Assembly (NCBI RefSeq): GCF_900177795.1
Contig: NZ_FXWJ01000001.1
Location: 682,001-746,000 of the forward strand
Direction: 5' to 3'
From: Plantibacter elymi (nom. nud.)
GTDB taxonomy: Bacteria > Actinomycetota > Actinomycetes > Actinomycetales > Microbacteriaceae
Length of the DNA: 64,000 nt
Shown: positions 43,147 through 52,324 of the stretch, piece by piece
Position numbering within the stretch: the first letter of the stretch is position 1
Layout: each line of letters opens with the position of its first letter
Program-made: the position numbers and the translations under genes
Notes under the pieces: generated by a model
What the model saw: only the letters and a program-made list of their open reading frames with translations
Told to the model about the DNA's origin: nothing
The model's database searches: none

Positions 43147-44157
43147 ATGATGAAATCACATGTTCGTGCCGGACGACTGGCGCTCGCCACCGCGCTCGTG
43201 CTCGGCTTGGCAGGAGCGGCGGTCGGGCAACCGGCACCCGCTGAGGCGTTCCCGGCCAAGACGAAGGCGTCGGTGATCCAATACCTCCGTTCGATCACCG
43301 GCTCGAACGTCGTGTCGGGCCAGCACAACAAGGAGCCCGCGAGTGCGCCGGGCCAGTACACCCAGCAAGTGAAGGACATCACCGGTCAGTATCCCGGTCT
43401 CTGGGGCGGTGACCTGATGTTCCGAGCGCAGGACGCGGCCAACCGTCAGCGAGTGATCGATCAGGCGAAGACCGAGTGGGCGAACGGTTCGCTCGTTGCG
43501 TTGACGTGGCATGCATGCTCACCGACCGGCCCCTCGACCTGTGAGTTCGACGGCGGTGTCAAGACGCAGATCACCAACGCGCAGTTCACCCAGATCGTCA
43601 CGGGCGGCACTGCTCTCAACACCACCTGGCGGCAGCGGATGGCCGAGGTCGTCCCGTATCTGCGACAGCTCAAGGACGCCGGAGTCCCGGTCCTCTTCCG
43701 GCCCTTCCATGAGATGAACGAGACCTGGAACTGGTGGGGCGGCCGATCGGGAGCGAACGGCGGGGCGAAGATCTTCCAGCAGATGCGTGACTACTTCGAC
43801 TCGCAGGGGCTCGATAACCTGATCTGGGTCTGGAACGTGCAGGACAACCCGGCGGGAGGGTGGGCGAACTACTACCCGGGGAACTCCTACGTCGACGTGG
43901 TCTCACTCGACGTCTGGTACAAGAACTATCCGAGCGCGGCCGACTACCAGCAGATGCAGACGATCGCCGGTACGAAGCCGATCGCGATCGCGGAGTTGGG
44001 GAAGGCGCCGGATGCGAACCTCCTGCAGTCGCAGACGCGTTGGTCGTACTTCATGATCTGGTCGGAGCAACTGCGTGGCAACAACTCCAATGCCGAGATC
44101 CAGAACGCGTACTTCCATCCGCGGGTGTTCAATCAGGGCGAAGTGGTCCTGCCGTAG
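43147..44157 (+). CDS. Secreted GH26 endo-beta-mannanase
   Basis: 336 residues. The signal peptide covers about residues 1-35 (MMKSHVRAGRLALATALVLG, ending near APAEA). GH26 hallmarks are present: GQHNKEPASAPGQYTQQ, ITGQYPGLWGGDLMF, the acid/base Glu in RPFHEMNETWNWWGG (Glu189) and the nucleophile in IAIAELGKAPD (Glu283). It cleaves internal beta-1,4-mannosyl bonds of (galacto/gluco)mannan outside the cell. GAGAGGGAG precedes ATG. It faces the ROK repressor gene tail to tail. Confidence 0.9.
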   Translation: MMKSHVRAGRLALATALVLGLAGAAVGQPAPAEAFPAKTKASVIQYLRSITGSNVVSGQHNKEPASAPGQYTQQVKDITGQYPGLWGGDLMFRAQDAANRQRVIDQAKTEWANGSLVALTWHACSPTGPSTCEFDGGVKTQITNAQFTQIVTGGTALNTTWRQRMAEVVPYLRQLKDAGVPVLFRPFHEMNETWNWWGGRSGANGGAKIFQQMRDYFDSQGLDNLIWVWNVQDNPAGGWANYYPGNSYVDVVSLDVWYKNYPSAADYQQMQTIAGTKPIAIAELGKAPDANLLQSQTRWSYFMIWSEQLRGNNSNAEIQNAYFHPRVFNQGEVVLP

Positions 44158-44213
44158 GCGGGATGCCGTGACCTCGTCGGTCCGCGCCCGCTACCATGGC
44201 GCGGCCGTCGGGG

Positions 44214-44240
44214 CGGCCTCCTGAACGAGCTGGGAGGCCG
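44214..44240. terminator. Hairpin between the convergent GH26 and ROK repressor genes
   Basis: An 8-bp stem (CGGCCTCC / GGAGGCCG) with an 11-base loop in the 104-bp gap between converging genes. It could serve both; the T-tracts are weak. Confidence 0.4.
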
Positions 44241-44261
44241 GGCCGTCGTCGAACCGGCGAC

Positions 44262-45485
44262 TCAGCGTGTGAGCGCCGGCCCGTGTCCCGGGGCGATTGT
44301 GCCTTGTAGGACCAACGACGCGGCGCCGATCGCTGCCGCGTCGCGCGGGTTGGCGGAGAGCTCGACCACGATCGGGTGGGCCCGCCGGGCGAAGAACCGC
44401 TGCTCGAGACGTTCGCGGATCGCGCGGGCGTAGAGCGAACCGGCCACCGCCATGCCAGGGCCAGCGAGGACCAGTCGATCGAGGTCGAGCAGGTTCGCGA
44501 GTGTCACCGTGGCCGCGGCGACCCGGTCGGCCGAGTTCTGGATCAGGTCGAGCGCCACGTCATGGCCGCTGACGGCGGCTCGGGCGAGCTGGTCGAAGTC
44601 GCGGCTGAGCGTCTCCGGTGCGAAGCCGAGCCCGAGTCCGTCGAGGTGATCCCGCGAGGCCTCAGCCGCCGCCATCACGGCTGCCGGTGCCGCGTAGCGC
44701 TCCAGGCATCCGCGGTTGCCGCAGTGGCAGGGGACGCCGTCGACCTCGATACTGATGTGACCCAGCTCACCGGCGTTCGAGCTCGAACCACGATAGAGCG
44801 CTCCGCCCAGCACCATTCCTGCGCCGATCCCGGTACCCATGTAGACGCACGCGAAGGACTCCGTGCGCGACACCTGGCGACTCCAGAACTCGCCGACCGC
44901 CGCTGCGGCAGCGTCGTTGTCGACGACCACCGGAACGTCGAGGCTCTCCTGCAACGCCTGCTGCAGGGGGAAGTCGTCCCAGCGTACGAGCGTGGGCGGA
45001 CCGAGGAGGACACCGCCGAGTTGGGCGATCGGACCGGGAGCGACGACGGCGACGCCCGCGATCGACGGGGCCGCGAGCCCGACGCCGGCGACGAAGTCGC
45101 GGTAGAGCGTGACGAGTCGGTCGGTCACCTGCTCCGGCGTGGCCGAGCCTGCGCCGTCGACGAGTTGTCGGCCGACGACGCCGCCGCGGACGTCGGTGGC
45201 GACGAGCGTGATCGACTCGAATCCGAGCTGGACCCCGACGGCGTACTTGGCGCTCGCGTTGATCTCGAGGAGGGTCCGCGGCTTGCCGCCGCGGGGCGCG
45301 GCCCGACCGGTCTCGCGGACGAGTCCGTCCTCGATGAGGCGGCGGACGATGTTGGAGATCGACGGCTGGGTCAGACCCGTCGCCTCGGTGAGCTCGGTGC
45401 GGCTGATGGTGCCGGCCGAGCGGATGAGGTCGACGATGAGCGCCTGGCTGCCGGGACCCGACTGCACGGACTCACGTCTGGCCAA
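44262..45485 (-). CDS. ROK family transcriptional repressor
   Basis: About 407 residues. The N-terminal winged helix (TISRTELTEATGLTQPSISN, residues ~30-50) is followed by a sugar-kinase-like ROK domain with the zinc motif CHCGNRGCLERYAA and GIGAGMVLGGALYRG. ROK repressors release DNA on binding a sugar (phosphate). It faces the mannan genes and is the likely main regulator. I choose the TTG start at 45485 (LARRESVQSG) because GGGAGG sits directly before it; a longer frame upstream has no such site. Confidence 0.87.
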   Translation of the reverse strand: MARRESVQSGPGSQALIVDLIRSAGTISRTELTEATGLTQPSISNIVRRLIEDGLVRETGRAAPRGGKPRTLLEINASAKYAVGVQLGFESITLVATDVRGGVVGRQLVDGAGSATPEQVTDRLVTLYRDFVAGVGLAAPSIAGVAVVAPGPIAQLGGVLLGPPTLVRWDDFPLQQALQESLDVPVVVDNDAAAAAVGEFWSRQVSRTESFACVYMGTGIGAGMVLGGALYRGSSSNAGELGHISIEVDGVPCHCGNRGCLERYAAPAAVMAAAEASRDHLDGLGLGFAPETLSRDFDQLARAAVSGHDVALDLIQNSADRVAAATVTLANLLDLDRLVLAGPGMAVAGSLYARAIRERLEQRFFARRAHPIVVELSANPRDAAAIGAASLVLQGTIAPGHGPALTR

Positions 45486-45517
45486 CTGTCCCTCCCGGCG
45501 ATCTTCGAGCGCGTAGT

Positions 45518-45543
45518 GTGAGGGCCACACGACCACTCCTCAC
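45518..45543. promoter_or_regulatory. Candidate operator in the ROK/LacI-like divergent promoter
   Basis: GTGAGG-N14-CCTCAC forms an inverted repeat in the 74-bp gap between the two divergent regulator genes. It could be an autoregulatory site. Evidence is the repeat and its place only. Confidence 0.3.
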
Positions 45544-45559
45544 GAAAGGCCGCGTCCCG

Positions 45560-46429
45560 ATGGGTCTCGATGCCGAACAGACTATCGCGCAGCCCCGGCC
45601 GATCGGCCTCACGCTGTTCCGGGCCTCGGAGATCTACGGCGCGGAGCCGTTCTACCACGAGCTCATCGCCGGCATCGATCGCGTCGTCCGCCCGCACGGC
45701 CTGTCCGTGTTGCTCCGCGTGCTGCCGACGCGGGAGGAGGAGCTGCTGCAGCTCGGGCGCTGGCAGCAGGACGGAACGGTGAGCGCCGTCATCCTCGTGG
45801 ACCTCATCGACGACGACGAGCGGGTGGCCTTCGTCGAGCGGTCCGCGATCCCGGCGATCGTGATCGGCGCTCCGACGACGGCTCAGGGGCTCCCGGCGGT
45901 CTGGACCAACGACGCGGTCACGATGCACGAGGCCGTCGACCACCTCGTCTCGCTCGGGCACCGGCGTCTCGCGCACGTCACGGGCCCGCGCGAGCTCACC
46001 CACACGCTGTCCCGGATGGAGGCGTTCACCCTCGCCTCCGACCTGCCCGACGTGGACACGGTCTCGATCGGCGGCGATTACTCGCGGACGTCCGGCTACC
46101 AGGCCATGCAGACGCTGCTCGCCCGAGAGCCCAGACCGACGGCGGTCGTCTTCGACAGCGACGTGATGGCGCTCGGCGGGCTGCAGGCGGTGCAGGAGGC
46201 CGGGTTGCGGGTGCCCGACGACCTGTCGATCGTGGCGTGGGACGATTCGGCGCAATGCCAGCTGTCGGACCCGCCGATGTCGGCGCTCAGCCACGACGTC
46301 CAGCGCATCGGTGAGATGGCGGGCGAGGAGCTGCTCGAGCTGTTGGCGGGTCGCCCAGGTGCCACCCGGGAAGCGCCGCACGCCGTCGTCATCGAGCGCT
46401 CCACCTCGGGTCCCGTCCCCGTCGCCTGA
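45560..46429 (+). CDS. LacI/GalR-type sugar-binding domain protein lacking an HTH
   Basis: 289 residues that begin directly with the LacI effector-binding fold (RPIGLTLFRASEIYGAEPFY, HELIAGIDRVVRPHGLSVLL) and continue to the end with GHRRLAHVTGPRELTHTLSR, AVVFDSDVMALGGLQAVQEA and LSIVAWDDSAQCQLSDPPMS. The usual N-terminal ~55-residue DNA-binding domain is absent and no HTH is coded upstream: the frame ends in the divergent ROK promoter. It may be a sensor partner of ROK or a domain-loss variant. Start ATG 45560, weak AAAGG. Confidence 0.78.
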   Translation: MGLDAEQTIAQPRPIGLTLFRASEIYGAEPFYHELIAGIDRVVRPHGLSVLLRVLPTREEELLQLGRWQQDGTVSAVILVDLIDDDERVAFVERSAIPAIVIGAPTTAQGLPAVWTNDAVTMHEAVDHLVSLGHRRLAHVTGPRELTHTLSRMEAFTLASDLPDVDTVSIGGDYSRTSGYQAMQTLLAREPRPTAVVFDSDVMALGGLQAVQEAGLRVPDDLSIVAWDDSAQCQLSDPPMSALSHDVQRIGEMAGEELLELLAGRPGATREAPHAVVIERSTSGPVPVA

Positions 46430-46472
46430 GGCTTCGAGGGCGCGAGTGGGGTGGATTCTCCGTGATCGATTC

Positions 46473-46498
46473 GTTATATAAATTAATAATGTTTAGTC
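46473..46498. promoter_or_regulatory. AT-rich candidate operator/promoter of the mannan importer operon
   Basis: GTTATATAAATTAATAATGT and the TTTAGTC after it form a striking AT block in a GC-rich genome, 86 bp before the importer's ATG. TTATATAAATTAATAA is near-palindromic and shares the AATTA...TTAGTC pattern with the site before the GH26 gene. Confidence 0.45.
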
Positions 46499-46583
46499 TT
46501 GACGGGCGTGAGACGGCAGACGATGCTGGACAACGAGCGACGAGGCGACCCGGCCCTTCGCCCCCATGAACGAAGGAGTTCCC

Positions 46584-47882
46584 ATGTCCCGGAGACCGAT
46601 CATCGGCCTCGCCGCAACGGCTGCGGCCGCGGCACTCGTCCTCAGCGGCTGCTCCGGTGGAGCCGCCAACGACGACGGCGACCCGAGCGGCGAGATCACC
46701 GTCCTCACGAACCGCACCGACCTCGTCGACACCACCTTCAAGGACTACGCGACCGAGTTCGAGAAGCAGTACCCCGGCACCACCGTCAAGTTCGAGGCTC
46801 TGACCGACTACGAGGGCGACGCCAAGATCCGGCTCAACTCAAAGGACTACGGCGACGTGCTCCTCATCCCCTCGTCGAACGTCACCAAGGACCAGTACGC
46901 GAACTTCTTCGAGCCGCTCGGCAGCACCGAGGAGCAGTCCAAGACCTACCGCTTTGCGAACGAGGCGTCCTTCGACGGCACGGCCTACGGCGTCTCGACC
47001 TTCGGTTCCGCCATGGGCTACGTCTTCAACCGCGACGTGTGGACGAAGGCCGGGATCACCGAGCCGCCCGCCACCGAGGAGGAGTACCTCGCCGCACTCG
47101 AGAAGATCAAGGCGAACGGCTCGATCCCGTACTACACGAACTACAAGGACGGCTGGCCGCTCGCGACGCTCGAAGGCAACCTCGGCGCGGTGCAGGGCCC
47201 GAAGGTCCGCACGGAGATGATCGCCACCGACAGTCCCTGGACCGAGGGCAACGACCAGTACAACATCGACGGTCTCCTCTTCGACACCGTCGCCGCCGGC
47301 CTGAGCGAGCCGGACCCCACCACCACCAACTGGGAGGAGTCGAAGAACCTCCTCGCCTCCGGTGAGATCAGCTCGATGGTGCTCGGCTCCTGGGCCGTCT
47401 CGCAGATGCAGGACGCGGCCGAGAAGGCCGGCGAGTCCCGCGACGTGATCGGCTTCTGGCCGATGCCGTGGAAGACCGACGAGGGCTTCACCTCCGTCAC
47501 CGCCTCCGACAAGTTCCTGGCGGTCAGCAAGTACTCCAAGAACAAGGCGACCGCGAAGGCCTGGATCGACTGGTTCACGAACGAGTCCGGGTTCGCCGCG
47601 AGCCAGGGGGCCATCAGCCCCGTCATCAGCGACCCGGCACCCGACACGCTGGCCGACTTCTCCGACCTCGGCGTCACCTACCTGGAGCTCGCTCCGGACC
47701 CGGTGGGCAAGGAGGCCGTGATCAACGACATCGCGAACGCCGCTGAGATCGACCTCTTCGGCAACACCTACCGCCAGAAGCTCATCGACATCGCCCGAGG
47801 CGCAGCCGACGGCGACAAGGAGAGCGCCTTCGCCGACCTCAACGAGCGCTGGGCGGCCGCCCGCGCCGACGTCGCCGAGTAG
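46584..47882 (+). CDS. ABC transporter substrate-binding lipoprotein (mannan oligosaccharides)
   Basis: 432 residues, extracellular solute-binding protein family 1. Lipobox LVLSGC with Cys at about residue 24, followed by a flexible Gly/Asp-rich linker; the lipid-anchored protein captures sugar outside. GEITVLTNRTDLVDTTFKDY and later FTSVTASDKFLAVSKYSKNK fit the family. ATG 46584 is preceded by GAAGGAG. It is the first gene of the import operon; a strong hairpin separates it from the permeases. Confidence 0.87.
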   Translation: MSRRPIIGLAATAAAAALVLSGCSGGAANDDGDPSGEITVLTNRTDLVDTTFKDYATEFEKQYPGTTVKFEALTDYEGDAKIRLNSKDYGDVLLIPSSNVTKDQYANFFEPLGSTEEQSKTYRFANEASFDGTAYGVSTFGSAMGYVFNRDVWTKAGITEPPATEEEYLAALEKIKANGSIPYYTNYKDGWPLATLEGNLGAVQGPKVRTEMIATDSPWTEGNDQYNIDGLLFDTVAAGLSEPDPTTTNWEESKNLLASGEISSMVLGSWAVSQMQDAAEKAGESRDVIGFWPMPWKTDEGFTSVTASDKFLAVSKYSKNKATAKAWIDWFTNESGFAASQGAISPVISDPAPDTLADFSDLGVTYLELAPDPVGKEAVINDIANAAEIDLFGNTYRQKLIDIARGAADGDKESAFADLNERWAAARADVAE

Positions 47883-47896
47883 CACCCATCCGATCG

Positions 47897-47931
47897 ACAC
47901 CCGGGCCCGTCCCCACGGCGGGCCCGGGTGT
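47897..47931 (+). terminator. Attenuator hairpin between the binding-protein and permease genes
   Basis: A 13-bp perfect stem (ACACCCGGGCCCG / CGGGCCCGGGTGT) with a 9-base loop, 14 bp after the lipoprotein stop. Partial termination here would give more lipoprotein than permease, as is usual for ABC sugar importers. Confidence 0.65.
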
Positions 47932-47964
47932 CCTCCACCCCGCGCAGCGAAGAAGGCAACCAGC

Positions 47965-48924
47965 ATGGTCACAGTCCAGGGAGCGTCACCCGCCACCCGA
48001 GCGGTGGTGACGAACCATCCACGCCCGCCGCGCACCCTGCGCCCGGGCAGACCCCCGAAGGCCACCGGGTCGCGTGTCACCCCCTGGCTCTTCCTCGTGG
48101 TGCCGCTCGCCTTCCTGATCGTGCTCACCTACGTGCCGGTCGCGAACATGTTCTGGTACAGCCTCACCTCGTGGGACGGACTCGAACCCGAGCAGGAGTT
48201 CGTCGGCATCGACAACTTCGTGCAGATCTTCACGAAGCCGGAGATCTTCCAGGTCTTCTTCGTGAGCCTGTACTACCTCGTCGGAGCCGTCGCCCAGCTC
48301 GTCCTGGCGTTGTACCTCGCCACGCTGCTGAGCTTCCGCACCCGTTTCAAGAACCTCTTCAAGGGCGTCATCTTCTTCCCCTACCTCATCAACGGGGTCG
48401 CGATCGGGCTGGTCTTCCTCTACTTCCTGCGCCCAGGCGGCACCCTCGACGCCCTCCTCGCGGCGGTCGGCGTGCAGGACACCCCGCAGTGGCTTGGCGA
48501 CCCGTCGTTCGTGAACGCCTCCCTCGCCGCCACGTCCGTCTGGCGGTACATGGGCCTCAACTTCGTCCTGTTCCTCGGCGCGATCCAGTCGGTCCCGTCC
48601 GAGCAGTACGAGGCAGCGGACCTCGACGGCGCCAACTCGTGGCACAAGTTCCGCTTCATCATCCTGCCGAGCATCCGGCGCATCCTCGGCCTCTCGTTCA
48701 TCCTGGCCATCGCCGGGGCACTGTCCGCCTTCGAGATGCCGTACGTCATGACCGGCGGTGCCAACGGCTCCGAGACCTTCGTGATCCAGACGGTGAACAC
48801 GGCCTTCAAGTTCTCGAAGGTGGGCTTGGCGTCCGCGATGGCCGTCGTCCTGCTGCTGATCGTCCTGATCATCACCTTCGTCCAACGCCGGGTCTTCCCC
48901 GACGAGAAGGGAGGCGAATCGTGA
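47965..48924 (+). CDS. ABC sugar permease, MalF-type
   Basis: 319 residues and six membrane helices. The EAA loop region is readable as YEAADLDGANSWHKFRFIIL. It pairs with the next gene's permease to form the membrane channel for mannan oligosaccharides. The stop overlaps the next start (GTGA). No ABC ATPase gene lies in this operon, so a shared MsmK-like ATPase must come from elsewhere. Confidence 0.87.
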   Translation: MVTVQGASPATRAVVTNHPRPPRTLRPGRPPKATGSRVTPWLFLVVPLAFLIVLTYVPVANMFWYSLTSWDGLEPEQEFVGIDNFVQIFTKPEIFQVFFVSLYYLVGAVAQLVLALYLATLLSFRTRFKNLFKGVIFFPYLINGVAIGLVFLYFLRPGGTLDALLAAVGVQDTPQWLGDPSFVNASLAATSVWRYMGLNFVLFLGAIQSVPSEQYEAADLDGANSWHKFRFIILPSIRRILGLSFILAIAGALSAFEMPYVMTGGANGSETFVIQTVNTAFKFSKVGLASAMAVVLLLIVLIITFVQRRVFPDEKGGES

Positions 48925-49841
48925 CCGCCACCGCCGACCGACCGGTCTCCTCTGCCACACCCGAGCCCCGACGCGCACTGCGACGGACGCGGCGCGGGCC
49001 GAAGCGCCCACAGGGTGCCGCCGCCCTCACCGCGACGACGATCAAGTACGCCTCGCTCATCATCGCGAGCCTCTTCGCCGTCGTCCCGCTCGCCACGATC
49101 TTCATGCTCGCGTTCAAGACCGACCGCGAGCAGCGGATGACCGGTCCCCTCACCCCGCCGTCGAACTGGTTCAACTTCGACAACTTCGTCGTCGCCTTCG
49201 ACCAGGGCGGAATGGTCACCGGCTTCCTCAACACCGCGATCATCCTGCTCGTGTCCGTCGCCGGGACCATCCTGATCGGCACCATGTCGGCCTATGCACT
49301 CGACCGGTTCCGCTTCCGCGGACGGAAGCTCGTCATGGGCCTGTTCCTCCTGGCGACGCTCGTGCCGTCGGTCACGACCCAGGTGGCCACGTTCCAGGTG
49401 GTGTCCGCACTCGAGCTGTTCAACACCCGCGGCGCCGCGATCCTGCTCTTCATGGGGACCGACATCGTCGCGATCTACATCTTCCTGCAGTTCATGCAGT
49501 CGATCCCCGTCTCCCTCGACGAGGCGGCGATGCTCGACGGCGCGAACCGCTTCACGATCTACTGGCGCATCATCCTCCCGCTGCTGAAGCCCGCCGTCGC
49601 GACGGTGGTCATCATCAAGGGCATCGCCATCTACAACGAGTTCTACATCCCCTTCCTGTACATGCCGTCGCAGGACCTGGGGGTGATCTCCACCTCGCTG
49701 TTCCGGTTCATGGGACCGTTCGGCGCCCAGTGGCAGATCATCGCGGCCGGGACGATCCTCGTGATCATCCCGACGCTCGTCGCCTTCCTCTTCCTGCAGC
49801 GATACATCTACAACGGCCTGACCTCTGGAGCAACCAAGTGA
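48921..49841 (+). CDS. ABC sugar permease, MalG-type
   Basis: 306 residues from GTG 48921. Six helices (TIKYASLIIASLFAVVPLAT is the first) with the EAA motif EAAMLDGANRFTIYWRIILP. It is coupled to both neighbours by GTGA overlaps: upstream permease and downstream beta-mannosidase. It forms the importer channel with the MalF-type partner. Confidence 0.87.
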   Translation: MTATADRPVSSATPEPRRALRRTRRGPKRPQGAAALTATTIKYASLIIASLFAVVPLATIFMLAFKTDREQRMTGPLTPPSNWFNFDNFVVAFDQGGMVTGFLNTAIILLVSVAGTILIGTMSAYALDRFRFRGRKLVMGLFLLATLVPSVTTQVATFQVVSALELFNTRGAAILLFMGTDIVAIYIFLQFMQSIPVSLDEAAMLDGANRFTIYWRIILPLLKPAVATVVIIKGIAIYNEFYIPFLYMPSQDLGVISTSLFRFMGPFGAQWQIIAAGTILVIIPTLVAFLFLQRYIYNGLTSGATK

Positions 49842-52324
49842 GCATCATCGACACCGCCACCGTCCGTCCCCTGACCACCCGCCTCCTGCACGAGGGGTGG
49901 AGTCTGCGTGCGGTCGGTGGGGCCGTCCCCGAGGCCTTCGCCGGGACGAGCGTGCCCGCGACGGTACCCGGCCTCGTGCACACGGACCTCCTCGACGCCG
50001 GGCTCATCCCCGACCCCTTCCTCGACCGCAACGAGCACCTCGTGACGTGGATCGGATCGACGGACTGGGAGTACCGCACCACCTTCACGTGGGAGCCGGA
50101 CGGCCACGAGCGGCACGACCTCGTGTTCGAGGGACTCGACACCGTCGCGACGGTGACCGTGAACGGCGCGGTGGTCGCGACCACGCGGAACCAGCACCGC
50201 ACCTACCGCATCGACGTCGGTGCCGTCCTGCGCGAGGGTGAGAACGAGCTGGCCGTGCACTTCGCCTCGCCTGTCGCGGCTGCCGACCTGGCCAGCCTCG
50301 AGATCGGCTACCGCCCCCACACCTACTCCCACCCGTTCAACGCCATCCGCAAGGCCGCGTGCAACTTCGGCTGGGACTGGGGACTGGACGCCGCTTCGTC
50401 AGGGCTCTGGAAGCCCGTGAGCCTGCAGTCGTGGTCGACGGCCCGCCTCGCCTCGGTGCGTCCGGTCGTGACGGTCGACGGCGGCGAGGGCCGGGTGGCC
50501 GTGCACGTCGACGTGGAACGCGCCGGCGACGGTGACGCGCCCCTCGCGCTCACAGCGACGGTCGCCGATGCGAGCACTGATGTCGTCCTCGCGGCCGGTG
50601 CCGACAGCGCCGTGGTCGAGCTCACCGTCGCGGACGTCGAACTGTGGTGGCCGCGCGGGTACGGCGAGCAGCCACTGTACGACCTCGACGTCGTGCTCAG
50701 GCAGGACGAGGCACGCCTCGGCGAGTGGTCGAAGCGGATCGGGTTCCGGACCGTCGCCGTCGAACTCGAACCAGACGCGGAGGGCACCTCGTTCCGCTTC
50801 GTCGTGAACGGCGAGGCCGTCTGGGTGCGAGGCGCCAACTGGATCCCCGATGACGCCTTCGTGACCCGCGTGGATCGCGCACGGCTCGCGCGCCGGATGG
50901 ACCAGGCCGAGTTCGCGAACCTCAACCTGCTCCGCATCTGGGGCGGCGGCTACTACGAGTCGGACGACTTCTACGAGCTCTGCGACGAGCGCGGGATCAT
51001 GGTCTGGCAGGACTTCCTCTTCGCCTGCGCGGCCTACGCCGAGGAGGAGCCGCTGTGGAGCGAGGTCGAGGCGGAGGCGCGCGACAACATCACGCGTATC
51101 ATGCCGCACGCGAGCCTCGTGCTGTGGAACGGCAACAACGAGAACATCTGGGGCTTCGAGGAGTGGGGCTGGGAGAAGCGCGTCCAAGGCCGTACCTGGG
51201 GCATGGGCTACTACCTCGACCTGCTGCCTCGGCTCGTCGCCGAGCTCGACCCGGCCGGCAACTACACCGCGGGCAGCCCATGGTCGGGAACGCCGGACAT
51301 CCCGGCCAACGATCCGGACCACGGATCAGTGCACCTCTGGGAGCTGTGGAACCGCGTCGACTACCCCGCCTACCGCGACGTCTCGCCGCGCTTCGTGGCC
51401 GAGTTCGGTTGGCAGGGTCCGGCGACGTGGTCGACGATCGAGCGAGCCATCTCGGACTCCCCGCTCACGCCGGAGTCGCCCGGCATGATCCACCACCAGA
51501 AGGCGACGGACGGGAACGACAAACTGACCGACGGACTCGTCGCGCACCTGCCGCTGCCGGACGACACCGAGGACTGGCACTGGGCGATGTCGCTCAACCA
51601 GGCCAACGCAGTGACCGTCGCGATCGAGCACTTCCGGTCGTGGAGCCCACGCTGCATGGGGTCGATCGTCTGGCAGCTGAACGACTGCTGGCCCGTCACG
51701 TCCTGGGCGGCCGTCGACGGCGACGAGCGCGCGAAGCCGCTGCTCTACGCCCTGCGGCACGTCTACGCCGACCGGCTCGTGACCGTCCAGCCGCGTGGGG
51801 AGTCCATGGTGGTCGCCGTACTCAACGACGGCCCGGACGCCTGGGCGGACGACCTCGTCATCCGGCGCCTCCGGTTCGACGGGACCGAACTCGCCTCGGT
51901 GCGCGTCCCGGTCGACCTGGACCGACGCTCCTCGACGCTCGTCGAGATCCCCGAAGCGGTCGCGGTCGCGGGCTCGGCACCCGATGAAGTGCTCGTCGCC
52001 ACGCTCGGGGCGGAACGCGGCTTCTGGTCCTTCACTGAGGCACGTGATTCGACGATCCCCGCCCCGCGGTTCAGTGCCGAGGTCGCCCGCGAGGAGGACG
52101 GTTACGCCGTGACCATCACGGCCGAGTCGTTCCTCCGCGACCTCACGCTGCTCGTCGACAAGCTGGACCCGGCCGCCGTCGTCGACGACCAGCTCGTGAC
52201 CCTCCTGCCGGGAGAGCGCGTGACGTTCCACGTGCGGACCGAGGTGGAACTCGGCGAGGACGAGCTCCGGTCGACCCGGGTCGTGCGCACCGCGAACCAG
52301 CTGGTCGAGGACTGGGCGCGGTGA
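49838..52324 (+). CDS. GH2 beta-mannosidase
   Basis: 828 residues, cytoplasmic (no signal). The sugar-binding domain has DWEYRTTFTWEPDGHERHDL; the TIM-barrel part holds the acid/base Glu in WNGNNENIWGFEEWGW (Glu435) and the nucleophile in VAEFGWQGPATW (Glu522). The ENIWG motif with LSPRFVAEFG-type spacing fits beta-mannosidases rather than beta-galactosidases. It releases mannose from imported oligosaccharides. GTG start overlaps the permease stop. Confidence 0.87.
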   Translation: MSIIDTATVRPLTTRLLHEGWSLRAVGGAVPEAFAGTSVPATVPGLVHTDLLDAGLIPDPFLDRNEHLVTWIGSTDWEYRTTFTWEPDGHERHDLVFEGLDTVATVTVNGAVVATTRNQHRTYRIDVGAVLREGENELAVHFASPVAAADLASLEIGYRPHTYSHPFNAIRKAACNFGWDWGLDAASSGLWKPVSLQSWSTARLASVRPVVTVDGGEGRVAVHVDVERAGDGDAPLALTATVADASTDVVLAAGADSAVVELTVADVELWWPRGYGEQPLYDLDVVLRQDEARLGEWSKRIGFRTVAVELEPDAEGTSFRFVVNGEAVWVRGANWIPDDAFVTRVDRARLARRMDQAEFANLNLLRIWGGGYYESDDFYELCDERGIMVWQDFLFACAAYAEEEPLWSEVEAEARDNITRIMPHASLVLWNGNNENIWGFEEWGWEKRVQGRTWGMGYYLDLLPRLVAELDPAGNYTAGSPWSGTPDIPANDPDHGSVHLWELWNRVDYPAYRDVSPRFVAEFGWQGPATWSTIERAISDSPLTPESPGMIHHQKATDGNDKLTDGLVAHLPLPDDTEDWHWAMSLNQANAVTVAIEHFRSWSPRCMGSIVWQLNDCWPVTSWAAVDGDERAKPLLYALRHVYADRLVTVQPRGESMVVAVLNDGPDAWADDLVIRRLRFDGTELASVRVPVDLDRRSSTLVEIPEAVAVAGSAPDEVLVATLGAERGFWSFTEARDSTIPAPRFSAEVAREEDGYAVTITAESFLRDLTLLVDKLDPAAVVDDQLVTLLPGERVTFHVRTEVELGEDELRSTRVVRTANQLVEDWAR

